64,000 nt of DNA from Deinococcus aquaticus (GTDB lineage: Bacteria; Deinococcota; Deinococci; Deinococcales; Deinococcaceae): contig NZ_CP115165.1 of assembly GCF_028622095.1 (NCBI RefSeq), positions 2,787,501-2,851,500 of the forward strand, in the 5' to 3' direction. Shown in pieces: positions 34,222 through 45,427 of this stretch. How positions within the stretch are numbered: position 1 is the first letter of the stretch; every line of letters starts with the position of its first letter. The notes below the pieces were generated by a model. That model searched no databases, was not told where the DNA came from, and saw only the letters and a list, made by a program, of their open reading frames with translations. Made by a program: the position numbers and the translations under genes.

Positions 34222-35078
34222 GTGAAAACCCGCAGACTGTCCCACACCAGGACGCCGCGCCGCTGACCTTCTCGTTCCTGACGCTGTTCCCCGAACTCCT
34301 GGCTCCGTTTGCCGATGAGGCGATCGTGGGCAAGGCGCGGGGTCGTGGTCTGGTGGACGTGAATCTGGTGAACCTGCGGGACTTCGCCGGAAACCGCCAC
34401 CAGAAGGTGGACGACACCCCGTACGGGGGCGGCGCGGGCATGGTGATCCGCGTGGACGTGGCCGAGCGCGCCCTGGCCAGCCTCCCGGCAGCTGACGAGG
34501 TGATCCTGTTCAGCCCGGCCGGTGAACGCTTCACGCAGGCGGTCGCCGAGGACCTCGCCACGCGGCGGCACCTGGTGTTCCTGTGCGGCCGCTACGAGGG
34601 CTTCGACGCCCGCACCGAGGGGCTGGTCACGCGGGAACTCAGCATCGGGGATTTCGTGATGATGGGCGGCGAGGCCGCCGCCGCCTGCGTACTGGAAGCC
34701 GTGGCGCGGCTGGTGCCGGGCGTGATCGGCGACCCGCAGTCACATCAGGCGGACAGCTTCAGCTCGGGCCTGCTGGACTACCCGGAATTCACCCGCCCGC
34801 CCGAATGGCAGGGCCACAGCGTGCCGGACGTGCTGCGCGGCGGAAATCACGGCGCGGTGGCCACGTGGCGACGCGAGCAGGCCCTGGCACGCACCCTGGC
34901 CCGCCGCCCGGACCTGCTGCGCAGCGCCCCCCTGACGCCTGCCGACACCGCGACCCTGAGCAGCCTGGGCGCCACGCCAGAGCAACTGAGTGACTGGGGC
35001 GCGCCCCCTGACCCCCCGCCCAGACGCCAGAAACGCCGCCGCACGCCGCCGTCCGTACCCGACGCCAGCGACACCTGA
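34218..35078 (+). CDS. trmD: tRNA (guanine-N1)-methyltransferase TrmD
   Basis: 286 aa. It methylates G37 of tRNA. The SPOUT trefoil-knot signatures are [11 protein letters not shown] and the [16 protein letters not shown] stretch, with [11 protein letters not shown] in the C-terminal half; N-terminal [11 protein letters not shown] also matches. The last ~25 residues ([14 protein letters not shown]) are a basic, Pro-rich extension beyond the usual end. Confidence 0.96.
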   Translation: MSENPQTVPHQDAAPLTFSFLTLFPELLAPFADEAIVGKARGRGLVDVNLVNLRDFAGNRHQKVDDTPYGGGAGMVIRVDVAERALASLPAADEVILFSPAGERFTQAVAEDLATRRHLVFLCGRYEGFDARTEGLVTRELSIGDFVMMGGEAAAACVLEAVARLVPGVIGDPQSHQADSFSSGLLDYPEFTRPPEWQGHSVPDVLRGGNHGAVATWRREQALARTLARRPDLLRSAPLTPADTATLSSLGATPEQLSDWGAPPDPPPRRQKRRRTPPSVPDASDT

Positions 35079-35240
35079 CCACCGGCCCGTCCTACCTGGG
35101 CTGGTGGGGCGGCGCTCCCCGGTCCGCGCAACCGCACCGGGCTGCCGCACGCGTACACCCGCGACCTGTACATCTTCACACACGGGTTCTGTGGGTTTGA
35201 CCCATGTTGCCGGGCGCGGTTGGGCGCACGATACGCGGGT

Positions 35241-35840
35241 ATGCGCGTTCCGCTGTTTCCCCTGCCGCAACTGGTGCTGTTCCCAGGTGTGATCCTTCCA
35301 CTGTACGTGTTCGAGCCCCGTTACCGTGAACTGCTGGCCGATGTGCAGGCCACCGGCGAACCGTTCGGGATCGTGCGGATCGTGCAGTCCTCCGAAACGT
35401 CCGGTCTTCCCTTTCACGAGCGGGTCTCCAGGGTCGGGACGCTCGCACACGTCCGGCAGGCCAGCCTGCACGAGGACGGCACCAGCACGGTCGCCGTGGT
35501 GGGCGGCGAGCGGTTCCGGATAGACGGCTTTCACCTGGACCGCCCGTACCTTTCGGCCGACGTGACCCTCTGGCCTCTGGAACCCGATCCTCTGCCGGAG
35601 GAAGTCGTCTCGGCCACGGCGGCGCAACTGCTGGCCGCGCTGCTGCGCCTGCGCCCAGGCGACGCCGGGTCGGTCCGCGAGGCCGCGCCGGACGACCCCC
35701 TGCTGCTGGCCAGCTTTGCCGCCACGCTGCTGCCCACCACGCCCGAACAGCGCGAGGACGCCCTGCACGCCGCGACCGTGCTGGAACGCCTGGAACTGCT
35801 GCTGGGACTGGTGCCCGCCGAAGCCAAACTGCTGAACTGA
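35241..35840 (+). CDS. Lon protease N-terminal-domain protein (stand-alone LON substrate-binding domain)
   Basis: 199 aa. The LON_substr_bdg domain is clear: [20 protein letters not shown] and [12 protein letters not shown]. No ATPase or protease part follows, so it is a stand-alone domain protein, possibly binding unfolded protein; function is not established. ATG 35241 is the natural family start. No good -10 box was found; TTGACC at 35197-35202 is a candidate -35. Confidence 0.88.
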   Translation: MRVPLFPLPQLVLFPGVILPLYVFEPRYRELLADVQATGEPFGIVRIVQSSETSGLPFHERVSRVGTLAHVRQASLHEDGTSTVAVVGGERFRIDGFHLDRPYLSADVTLWPLEPDPLPEEVVSATAAQLLAALLRLRPGDAGSVREAAPDDPLLLASFAATLLPTTPEQREDALHAATVLERLELLLGLVPAEAKLLN

Positions 35841-35854
35841 CCAGCCACAGAAAC

Positions 35855-35888
35855 AGCCCGGCCGGAGCGAATCTTCCGGCTGGGCTGT
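35855..35888. terminator. Hairpin between convergent genes
   Basis: CAGCCcgGCCGGA pairs with TCCGGCtgGGCTG with a 2x2 internal mismatch, between the Lon-domain gene and the FemX-like gene. Confidence 0.5.
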
Positions 35889-35918
35889 CGTTGTGCTGTC
35901 GTCGTTACGAGGCGGGCG

Positions 35919-37058
35919 TTACAGCACGTCGTCGGCGCTGCCGCGTTTGCGGACGTTGTTGCGGGTCTTGCGCCAGCGCAGGGCGCGGACGATGGCGGGC
36001 GCGGCGGCGTTCAGGTTCAGGTCGTAGGCGGGATACCAGACGCGCTGCTCGCTGAACTTGAGTTTCATCTTGAACACCCCGTACGAGTGCTTGCTTTCAT
36101 CCAGGACGCGCGGAATGCCCCAGAAGTCGAACAGTTCGTAGCCGTGGCGTTTGGCGTCCAGCATGGCGCTCCAGTAGAAGGCGTCGGGCGCCTTGGCGTC
36201 TTTCAGGGGCTTGCCGTTCTCGTCCACGCGGTCGTCGCGGACGCTGCCACCGAACAGGTAGTACGTACCCTTGCCCATGCTGACGAAGAACCCGCCGGCC
36301 AGCGCGCGGCCCTGGTAGCGGGACAGCACGATGTACGCCTCGCCGCCGTGCGCGTTGCACTCGCGCAGCATGGTCTCGTAGTACTCGCGGGGGTAGGCGC
36401 CCAGTTTGGCGCGTTCGTTGGTGGCGGTGAAGATCTCCCAGAACGCGTCGAAGTCGTCGTCGCGGCCGGCGATCACGCCGAGTTTCTCGGCGGTGCGGAT
36501 GTTGCGGCGGGCCATGCTGGACAGCGCCCCGAAGATCTCCTGCTCGGTGCGGCTCAGGTCGGCGACGATGGTGTGTTCCGGCTGCTCGGTCTCGGCCCGC
36601 TGGAAGGGACCGTACGAGTCGGGCAGCGCGTCGTCCTGGGCGGCCGGCGGCGTGGCCGCCTCTTCGGTGCCGGTCGCCTCGGCCGCTGCGGGCTGATCCA
36701 CGGGCGCACTGTCACTGGCCGGGAAGGGCACGGGCGGCTCGATTTTCAGCAGGGCGTCGGTGGGCCGCGCCACGCGCCTGACGGCCTCCGCGAAGGCGGG
36801 CAGCAGATCCAGGCTTTCCAGCGCCGGGCCGCGCGGGGCGTACAGGGTGCTGAAGCCCGGCACGAGGCGCTTACGCAGCAGTTGCACCGCCCCGACCGTC
36901 CGGTCCCCCTGCATGATCAGGTACCGCGTGGGAGTCTGACCCAGCGTTCGCCGCGCCTCGCCGTACCCCCACCCCTGCAGGGCGCTGGTGATGGGCATGC
37001 GGCTCACGGCGTCGTCGTACGCGCGTGGATCGGTGGTTTCTACTAGGGTCAGGCGCAC
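35919..37058 (-). CDS. FemABX-like aminoacyltransferase (peptidoglycan bridge ligase-like)
   Basis: 379 aa. It has the GNAT-fold pair of the FemABX family: an N-terminal half with ALQGWGYGEARRTLGQTP and a C-terminal half with SMARRNIRTAEKLGV and YLFGGSV. Such enzymes add amino acids from aminoacyl-tRNA to the side chain of lipid II; Deinococcus peptidoglycan has Gly bridges, so that role is likely. A ~45-residue Ala/Glu/Pro-rich insert (~113-158) interrupts the first domain. Start is GTG 37058, 7 bases after TACAAT; the longer start at 37079 would lie inside the promoter. Confidence 0.85.
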   Translation of the reverse strand: MRLTLVETTDPRAYDDAVSRMPITSALQGWGYGEARRTLGQTPTRYLIMQGDRTVGAVQLLRKRLVPGFSTLYAPRGPALESLDLLPAFAEAVRRVARPTDALLKIEPPVPFPASDSAPVDQPAAAEATGTEEAATPPAAQDDALPDSYGPFQRAETEQPEHTIVADLSRTEQEIFGALSSMARRNIRTAEKLGVIAGRDDDFDAFWEIFTATNERAKLGAYPREYYETMLRECNAHGGEAYIVLSRYQGRALAGGFFVSMGKGTYYLFGGSVRDDRVDENGKPLKDAKAPDAFYWSAMLDAKRHGYELFDFWGIPRVLDESKHSYGVFKMKLKFSEQRVWYPAYDLNLNAAAPAIVRALRWRKTRNNVRKRGSADDVL

Positions 37059-37065
37059 GGGGGGG

Positions 37066-37071
37066 ATTGTA
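37066..37071 (-). promoter_or_regulatory. -10 box TACAAT, leaderless promoter
   Basis: TACAAT on the minus strand, then seven C, then GTG 37058. Confidence 0.6.
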
Positions 37072-37135
37072 GCAGGCACGCCGGGACGCGGGGCGCGTCA
37101 CAGGAGACTGTCATGGACTGGCGCGCGGGGCACGC

Positions 37136-37141
37136 TACAGT
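37136..37141 (+). promoter_or_regulatory. -10 box TACAGT, leaderless promoter
   Basis: TACAGT ends 7 bases before the GTG at 37149. It diverges from the FemX-like gene. Confidence 0.55.
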
Positions 37142-37148
37142 ATCAGGC

Positions 37149-38186
37149 GTGAAACAACTGCTCCTGACCGCAGCGCTGCTGAGCGGCGCCGCCTTCCTGA
37201 CGAACGCCAGCGCCCAGACCACCCCGGCCCCGGCGCCCACTGCCCCGGCGCCCAGCACGGCCGCCCCCGCCCCTGCGGCTCCGGCCGCCGCGCAGGACCC
37301 CGCCACGCTGGTGGGCCGCGTGGGCAAGGAAAACCTGACGCTGGGCGAGTTCGAGCGGGCCTTCCGGCTCGCGGCGGCGCGCGTGGTGAACTCGCAGGGC
37401 GTGCCCTTCGAGGACTCCTACCTGAGCGAGTTCGCCGCGGCCCGCCCGGACTTCCTGAAGCAGTTCGTGCGGGACCGCGCCGTGTACCAGCTGGCCCGCG
37501 CCCGCCAGCAGGCCGACCCGGCCGAGGTGGACAAGCAGGTCGCGGACGCCCGCTCGGGCTTCGAGACGGACGAGGAGTTCACCCAGGCCCTGAACGCCAC
37601 CGGGTACACCGACACGGCCGACCTGCGCCGCGAACTGGAACGCCAGCTGATCGTGGGCGCGTACCTGAACAGCGTGCAGGAACGCTTCACGTTCGGTGAC
37701 GCGCTGGTCGCCGGGTACTACAACCTGCACCGCGCGGACTTCGCCCGGGAACAGGAAGCCTGCGTGAAACACATCCTGGTGCCCACCCAGACCGAGGCGC
37801 AGGCCATCACGAAGGACCTGGCGGGCGGCGCGGACTTCGCGAAGATCGCCGCCGCGAAAAGCCAGGACCCGGGCAGCGCCGCGCAGGGCGGCGACCTGGG
37901 CTGCTTCGGCCCCGGCCAGATGGTCGAGACGTTCGACACGGCCAGCTTCAGGGGCCCCGTGAACGCCGTTCAGACCGTGCAGTCGCAGTTCGGGTGGCAC
38001 GTACTGATCGTCACGAAACGCACCGACGCCGGCACGCAGCCACTGGCGGACGCCGCGCCGATCATCCGTGACCAGCTGGGCAAGGAAGCCGCGCAGAAGT
38101 ACCTGGATTCCCAGGTGGTGCGCCTGAGCACCGAGAGCTTCCCGGCCGTCGTGACGGTCGCCGCGCCCGCCCCCGCCGACAAGTAA
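37149..38186 (+). CDS. Exported parvulin-type peptidyl-prolyl isomerase (SurA/PrsA-like)
   Basis: 345 aa. Signal peptide (LLLTAALLSGAAFLTNASA), an Ala/Pro linker (~22-48), a SurA-N-like helical chaperone part with a SurA_N sequence feel (RVGKENLTLGEFERAFR), then a parvulin domain (~210-310): CVKHILVPTQTEA, AQGGDLGCFGPGQMV, FGWHVLIV. It folds exported proteins in the periplasm. GTG 37149 is set by the promoter. Confidence 0.9.
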   Translation: MKQLLLTAALLSGAAFLTNASAQTTPAPAPTAPAPSTAAPAPAAPAAAQDPATLVGRVGKENLTLGEFERAFRLAAARVVNSQGVPFEDSYLSEFAAARPDFLKQFVRDRAVYQLARARQQADPAEVDKQVADARSGFETDEEFTQALNATGYTDTADLRRELERQLIVGAYLNSVQERFTFGDALVAGYYNLHRADFAREQEACVKHILVPTQTEAQAITKDLAGGADFAKIAAAKSQDPGSAAQGGDLGCFGPGQMVETFDTASFRGPVNAVQTVQSQFGWHVLIVTKRTDAGTQPLADAAPIIRDQLGKEAAQKYLDSQVVRLSTESFPAVVTVAAPAPADK

Positions 38187-38200
38187 GCCCGGCCCACCGG

Positions 38201-38243
38201 GCGGCACGCGGTCCTCTCCATCTACGGGGGGGCCGCGTGCCGC
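38201..38243 (+). terminator. Hairpin after the parvulin gene
   Basis: GCGGCACGCGG (38201-38211) pairs perfectly with 38233-38243 over a 21-base loop. No T-tract. Confidence 0.45.
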
Positions 38244-38356
38244 TATGTACTGGGTACCTCGTCAACCGTCCCTTAACCGGGGCGGGGCAGGATGGGCTGA
38301 CCGGGTGCTCATCCATACCGGACGCCACCCGCCCCATCCCCACCGGAGGACACCTT

Positions 38357-39163
38357 ATGCCGAACGACCCGCACCGCCCGAACCCGACCACCGCCCCCAC
38401 CCACGCCCCCGACGAGGACAACGACGACGAGATGATCGGCACGCTCCTGAGCCGCCGCCGCGCCCTGAGGCTACTGGGCCTGGGGGCCGGAGCCACGGCC
38501 CTGAGCGCCGGGGGCGTCCTCGCGCAGCGGGGAGGCGGGGCGGGGCAGGCGAGCGCCGCCAGCGGACTGCCCGGTTGCGTGGTGCGGCCCGCCATGACCG
38601 AGGGGCCGTACTTCGTGGAGAGCGAACCGCGCCGCAGCGACATCCGCCCGGATACCACGACCGGCAAACTGAGCGCCGGGGTGCCCCTGACCCTGAACTT
38701 CGAGGTCAGCCGGGTCGCCGTGGGCGGCTGCACGCCGCGCGGGCAGGTGCTGATCGACGTGTGGCACTGCGACGCGCAGGGCGCGTATTCGGACGTGCAG
38801 GGCAACACCGGGGACTTCCTGCGCGGCTCGCAGGTCACGGACGCGCAGGGCCGCGCAAAATTCACGACCATCTACCCCGGCTGGTACCGTGGGCGGGCCG
38901 TACACATTCACTTCAAGCTGCGGCCCCTGAACGCCAGCGGGAAGGCCACGGGGGAATTCACGTCGCAGCTATTCTTCCCGGAAAGCGTGAACAGCGCCGT
39001 GTTCGCCCGCGCGCCCTACAACGCGCACGGCACGAAAGCCGACACGCCCAACGCGCAGGACGGCATCTACCGCAACGGTGGCAGCCAGCTGCTGCTGAAC
39101 GTCAAGGGTGATCCCGTGAAGGGATACACGGCCACCTTCGATATCGGCCTGAACATCGGCTGA
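38357..39163 (+). CDS. Tat-exported intradiol ring-cleavage dioxygenase-like protein
   Basis: 268 aa. A twin-arginine signal is placed unusually far in (~32-60: SRRRALRLLGLGAGATALS) after a charged N terminus. The mature part has the intradiol dioxygenase core: TEGPYFVESEPRRSDIR, VLIDVWHCDAQGAYSDV (Tyr ligand) and YPGWYRGRAVHIHFK (Tyr and His-X-His iron ligands). The family opens catechol-type rings with Fe(III); extracytoplasmic members have unknown substrates. ATG 38357 has a strong GGAGGA site 6 bases upstream, one of the few clear SD sites here. Confidence 0.88.
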   Translation: MPNDPHRPNPTTAPTHAPDEDNDDEMIGTLLSRRRALRLLGLGAGATALSAGGVLAQRGGGAGQASAASGLPGCVVRPAMTEGPYFVESEPRRSDIRPDTTTGKLSAGVPLTLNFEVSRVAVGGCTPRGQVLIDVWHCDAQGAYSDVQGNTGDFLRGSQVTDAQGRAKFTTIYPGWYRGRAVHIHFKLRPLNASGKATGEFTSQLFFPESVNSAVFARAPYNAHGTKADTPNAQDGIYRNGGSQLLLNVKGDPVKGYTATFDIGLNIG

Positions 39164-39181
39164 CGACCTCAGCCTGAATCA

Positions 39182-39285
39182 GACGGACTCGTAAAGCAGA
39201 GCGAGCAGGAGAGAAGCGGGTTCCGGGCGTGCAGTTGGCAAGCCGGTGTCATGCCGGGTTGTGACTGAAGCAGACGGAATCCGTA
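39182..39285. repeat. MITE-like structured repeat, copy E (104 bp, reverse orientation)
   Basis: In reverse orientation relative to the other copies: ends GACGGACTCG... and ...CGGAATCCGTA on the plus strand. TCA at 39179-39181 and 39286-39288 flanks it; the second is the TGA stop codon of the leftward thioredoxin-like gene. The right hairpin region is shortened. Confidence 0.75.
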
Positions 39286-39702
39286 TCAGGCGGGCCGCGC
39301 GGCCGCGTCCGGCCGGAGGGTCGACCCGGCAGTCGGCCCGGTAGTCGGCAGGGAGTCACGCACCAGGGACATCAGGTCGTCCAGGGTGCGCGCCTCTTTG
39401 ACCTGCGCGGCACTCAGCCAGGGGCGCACCTGCGCGCCGTCCAGCACGAAGGCCGCCGGGAGCGGGACACCCTGCACGCCGTGCTGCGCGGCCAGTTCGT
39501 CGCGGTGCAGGAAGGTCACGCTGGCCGGGAGGGTCCGCACGAAGTCCCGCCACTCGCGGCGCATGCCGAGCGGGCCGTACGTGACCGTGCACAGCTGGCA
39601 GTCGTACGTGGCGGGCGAGACTGTCTTGTGCCACAGGTCCTTCAGGGCGTTCAGGGGGCCGCCATCGGCGTTGTACACGAACAGCAGGTGCGGGCGGGTC
39701 AT
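39286..39702 (-). CDS. Thioredoxin-fold protein
   Basis: 138 aa. LLFVYNADGG at the N terminus is followed by YDCQLCTVTYG, a CxxC placed not at the usual thioredoxin site but ~35 residues in; GVPLPAAFVLDGAQVR resembles the cis-Pro and following strand of thioredoxins. Function unknown. ATG 39702 lies 5 bases after TACCGT (39708-39713). Its stop is the flanking triplet of repeat copy E, so its last codons abut the repeat. Confidence 0.65.
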   Translation of the reverse strand: MTRPHLLFVYNADGGPLNALKDLWHKTVSPATYDCQLCTVTYGPLGMRREWRDFVRTLPASVTFLHRDELAAQHGVQGVPLPAAFVLDGAQVRPWLSAAQVKEARTLDDLMSLVRDSLPTTGPTAGSTLRPDAAARPA

Positions 39703-39707
39703 GCCGC

Positions 39708-39713
39708 ACGGTA
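39708..39713 (-). promoter_or_regulatory. -10 box TACCGT, leaderless promoter
   Basis: TACCGT on the minus strand ends 5 bases before ATG 39702. Confidence 0.5.
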
Positions 39714-39769
39714 ACGCGGGCGGGGCGCGCCTGTCTGTGCCTCTGCACGCAGGCGGGCGCGCCCGGGCG

Positions 39770-39775
39770 TAGGGT
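39770..39775 (+). promoter_or_regulatory. -10 box TAGGGT, leaderless promoter of ilvD
   Basis: TAGGGT ends 5 bases before ATG 39781. Confidence 0.55.
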
Positions 39776-39780
39776 GAGGC

Positions 39781-41475
<1,695 letters not shown>

Positions 41476-41529
41476 ACGCAACCACCTCCTCCCCCTAAAA
41501 GGGAACCGAACATCGGTCAGGCCATGAAA

Positions 41530-41563
41530 CAGGGCCGCTGCACCTCCGGGTGGGCGGCCCCTG
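41530..41563 (+). terminator. Hairpin after ilvD
   Basis: CAGGGCCGC pairs with GCGGCCCCTG with one bulged base, 55 bases after the ilvD stop. Confidence 0.5.
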
Positions 41564-41581
41564 TGCTGTAGGGCCGTGCGG

Positions 41582-41587
41582 TACGGT
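41582..41587 (+). promoter_or_regulatory. -10 box TACGGT, leaderless promoter
   Basis: TACGGT ends 6 bases before ATG 41594; this decides the start over an in-frame upstream GTG. Confidence 0.5.
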
Positions 41588-41593
41588 GACGGA

Positions 41594-42127
41594 ATGCACG
41601 CCCCCATCCTGACCACCCCGCGCCTGCTGCTGCGCCCGCACCGCATGGACGATCTTGCCGCCTGTGTGGAGTTGTGGCAGGATCCGGTCGTCACGCGCTA
41701 CACCAGCGGGCGGCCCCTGGCGCGGCAGGACGTGTGGACGCGGCTGCTGCGGCACCCGGGGCACTGGGCGCTGCTAGGCTTCGGGTACTGGGTGGTCGAG
41801 GAACGGACGTCCGGGCGCTTTGTGGGTGAGGTGGGGCTGGGGCGCTTCAAGCGGGATCTGCTGGCAGACCACCCTGAACTGGACGCCATTCCAGAGGCAG
41901 GCTGGGTGACGCTGCCGTGGGCGCATGGGCGGGGGTACGCCGGCGAGGCCCTGTTGGCAGTGATGGCGTGGCGGGACATGAACCTGCCAGTGAGCGAGAC
42001 GTTCTGCATCATCAGCCCGGAGAACGCGGCGTCGCTGCGGCTGGCCGCGCGGGTGGGATTCAAGGTGACCGGCGAGGCTGGAGGGCCGGACGACCGGGTG
42101 CTGCTGCTGACGCGCCAGCGGGGGTAG
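41594..42127 (+). CDS. GNAT N-acetyltransferase (RimJ/RimL-like)
   Basis: 177 aa. TPRLLLRPHRMDDLAAC at the N terminus, motif A LPWAHGRGYAGEALLAVM (acetyl-CoA loop GRGYAG) and motif B SPENAASLRLAARVGFKVTGE are typical. Acceptor unknown. Start ATG 41594 is chosen by the -10 box 6 bases upstream. It converges on the next gene with one base between the stops. Confidence 0.88.
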   Translation: MHAPILTTPRLLLRPHRMDDLAACVELWQDPVVTRYTSGRPLARQDVWTRLLRHPGHWALLGFGYWVVEERTSGRFVGEVGLGRFKRDLLADHPELDAIPEAGWVTLPWAHGRGYAGEALLAVMAWRDMNLPVSETFCIISPENAASLRLAARVGFKVTGEAGGPDDRVLLLTRQRG

Positions 42128-42128
42128 G

Positions 42129-42584
42129 TCAGCGCCCTCGCTGCTGGCGTTCCTGCTGGCGCATGGGCATGGTGTCGATCAGGGCGCCCACGGTGTTCAG
42201 GGCGGGCGGCGCGGGGTAACGGGCCTTGATGCCGCGGTCCTTGCCGATCAGCGTGGCGGGGCCGTACTGCGTGCCGATCCGTCCGCCGGGATCGGCGAGC
42301 AGCGTGAGCATCAGGGTGCGGGGGCCGTTCAGGCGGGCGTCATCTGGTGGGAGCAGGGCCACGACGCGCAGGTCACGCACCTGCAATGCCGTGTCCTGTG
42401 CGCGGACAGCGTTCAGGTACGCGGCGCTGGGGTTACGGACGACCAGAAGGCGTTCGCGGCCCAGGGCGCTGCTCAGGGACCAGCGGCGGCCGTCCGCGCC
42501 GGTCAGTGTGAAGGGCGTGGCGAGAGCCGGAATGCCGGGTGTGCCGAGGGTGGCGGCGGTCAGCAGGGCGGTCAGGAACGGCAT
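42129..42584 (-). CDS. Exported thioredoxin/peroxiredoxin-like protein (DUF4174-like)
   Basis: 151 aa. An N-terminal signal-like helix (MPFLTALLTAATLGTPG) precedes a thioredoxin-fold-like sequence: RLLVVRNPSAAYLNAVRAQ, LRVVALLPPDD, LLADPGGRIGTQYG. No Cys at the active site, as in DUF4174 proteins. ATG 42584 is used; ATG 42608 in frame is possible. The much longer frame upstream is a shadow of the channel gene. Confidence 0.6.
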   Translation of the reverse strand: MPFLTALLTAATLGTPGIPALATPFTLTGADGRRWSLSSALGRERLLVVRNPSAAYLNAVRAQDTALQVRDLRVVALLPPDDARLNGPRTLMLTLLADPGGRIGTQYGPATLIGKDRGIKARYPAPPALNTVGALIDTMPMRQQERQQRGR

Positions 42585-42640
42585 GCTTTCAGTGTGGCTG
42601 GTGGGCATGAGCGGGGGTGGCGCGTGGTCCGGGCGGACCT

Positions 42641-43657
42641 TCATGCGGCGTCGGGGGCGGGTGGCTGCTGGGCGGCGACCTGATCCCAGCGCCACTGCCC
42701 GGCCTGCGCCATGGCGTGCAGGCGGCGGCGCAGCGCGGCGTGGGTGCGCAGGTACTCGTGGAAGTCCGCGTCGGGCTTGAGGATCAGGCCGGCGTCGCGC
42801 AGGCGGGTCAGGTCGGGTGGGGGGGGCGTCTGTGGGTCGCGGGCGTGGTGCACGCGTTCGAAGGTGCGAGTCAGCGAGTCGATGCTGCTCAGGGCGCGGC
42901 TCAGGCCCTGGGGGGGCGGGCCGGTCAGGGTGCCCTGGAGGATCAGCAGCGCTTCGCCCAGGGCCGGCAGGTGCAGGTCCAGGGCGTCCTGACGGTCGTG
43001 GTCGTGGAAGCGGTGCAGGTACGGGGAGTTCAGGTGGGCGGCGTCCACGTCGTTGAGCATGTCGTGCAGGTCGGTGGTGAGGCTCAGCAGGCCGCGGTCG
43101 TGGTCGGTGTGGGCGTTCAGGATCAGGGCCTGCGCGCCGGGGCCGGCGCGGTGCAGGTGCAGCGCGAGTCGGCGGCGGTCGCCGCGCGCCTGGGCAATGG
43201 GCACGACGAAGGTGATGGCGAAGGTCAGCAGGAAGAACCCGTTGATGGACGCCACGGCGGTCAGCAGGCGCCAGAAGGGGAGCGGGGCGGTGATCTCGCC
43301 CAGGCCGAGGGTGCTGATGGTGTACCCGACGAAGTACAGGGTGGCGGCGAAGTTGGCGGGGGTGCCGCTGTCGGAGCCCAGCAGGCTGCCGGGCTGAGAC
43401 CAGAAGATCAGGGTCCAGCCCAGCCAGCACAGGAGCGTCCAGGCGGCGAGGGTGCCCATGATCAGCAGGGGCGTGCTCCAGGACATCAGGGCGCGGCGCC
43501 CACTCAGTCGGGCGGCGGCGGTCAGGGAGGCGTACAGGGGCCGGTGGACGGCGCGGCTGATGCGTCCCTCGCCGGACTGGAGGCACGTGACGATCAGGTC
43601 GCCGAGGACGGCGAGCACCATCAGGGTGCCGGGAATCCACAGGAGTTGCCGGAGCAT
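42641..43657 (-). CDS. Two-transmembrane ion channel-like protein (Ion_trans_2)
   Basis: 338 aa. Membrane helices at ~5-25, ~62-87 and ~130-153, with the last two bracketing a pore loop. The selectivity filter region reads TISTLGLGEI (residues ~113-122) where K+ channels have TVGYGD. The C-terminal ~180 residues are cytoplasmic, helical and His/Asp-rich, not an RCK domain I recognise. CAGAAT lies 8 bases before ATG 43657. Confidence 0.8.
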   Translation of the reverse strand: MLRQLLWIPGTLMVLAVLGDLIVTCLQSGEGRISRAVHRPLYASLTAAARLSGRRALMSWSTPLLIMGTLAAWTLLCWLGWTLIFWSQPGSLLGSDSGTPANFAATLYFVGYTISTLGLGEITAPLPFWRLLTAVASINGFFLLTFAITFVVPIAQARGDRRRLALHLHRAGPGAQALILNAHTDHDRGLLSLTTDLHDMLNDVDAAHLNSPYLHRFHDHDRQDALDLHLPALGEALLILQGTLTGPPPQGLSRALSSIDSLTRTFERVHHARDPQTPPPPDLTRLRDAGLILKPDADFHEYLRTHAALRRRLHAMAQAGQWRWDQVAAQQPPAPDAA

Positions 43658-43747
43658 CGCCGTTCATTCTGAGCGGCGGCACTCCGGCGTGTCTTGCGGT
43701 TCCCTGAATCCTCTGCGGCGCGTCCGGCCGTGGTCCGGATGGGGTGG

Positions 43748-44929
<1,182 letters not shown>

Positions 44930-44935
44930 ACTCTC

Positions 44936-44941
44936 AGGCTA
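44936..44941 (-). promoter_or_regulatory. -10 box TAGCCT, leaderless promoter
   Basis: TAGCCT on the minus strand ends 6 bases before ATG 44929. Confidence 0.55.
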
Positions 44942-45025
44942 CCAAACGGTTGTTAGGGTGGCGTGCGTCCGTTCCCCCAGTCCCGCTGCCCTGCCCGCCG
45001 ACCTTCCCGGGGCTTTTCCAGTGGC

Positions 45026-45274
45026 CTACCCGGCGGCCGTCTGCGCCAACGCTTCCTCGATCCCACGGCCGCGCCAGCCGGTCTCGACGTTCGCGGCCTC
45101 TCCACCGTCCCAGCGCAGGTGCGCGCCGATCACGCTGCCGCCCGCGATGGCCAGCGCCGCGGCGCTCAGGGCGTCGTGTGGGGCGTCCGGGCACAGGCGT
45201 CCGGCGGCGGCTTTCAGGGCCGGGGCCAGGGGCAATGGGGGGCGGGTCACGCGAACACGGGCGGGCAGATTCAC
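45026..45274 (-). CDS. Small hypothetical protein with a GNAT-like loop
   Basis: 82 aa. GTG 45274 follows TAGACT (45281-45286) by 6 bases, which is the main reason to accept this gene. The segment ETGWRGRGIEEALAQ resembles the acetyl-CoA-binding loop of GNAT enzymes (RGRGIG), but the protein is far too short to be a full enzyme. It could be a remnant or a small binding protein. Confidence 0.5.
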   Translation of the reverse strand: MNLPARVRVTRPPLPLAPALKAAAGRLCPDAPHDALSAAALAIAGGSVIGAHLRWDGGEAANVETGWRGRGIEEALAQTAAG

Positions 45275-45280
45275 CCGCGC

Positions 45281-45286
45281 AGTCTA
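45281..45286 (-). promoter_or_regulatory. -10 box TAGACT, leaderless promoter
   Basis: TAGACT on the minus strand ends 6 bases before GTG 45274. Confidence 0.5.
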
Positions 45287-45414
45287 GCCCAGCGGCGCAG
45301 GCACCGGCCCGACGCAGCACAGTTCAGTCGAGGCTCGCCAGCAGGGGCACCCGGCGGGAAGGGAGCCACGCGGCGCGGTGTGAAAATCCTCACGGCGTTC
45401 TGCGGCGGCGTCAC

Positions 45415-45420
45415 TAGAAT
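45415..45420 (+). promoter_or_regulatory. -10 box TAGAAT in front of a 33-codon ORF
   Basis: TAGAAT ends 7 bases before ATG 45428. Confidence 0.5.
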
Positions 45421-45427
45421 GCCCCGA

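Noticed and set aside
34740..35768. 342-codon minus-strand frame opposite trmD and the Lon-domain gene
   Set aside because: No recognisable protein features and antisense to two conserved genes.
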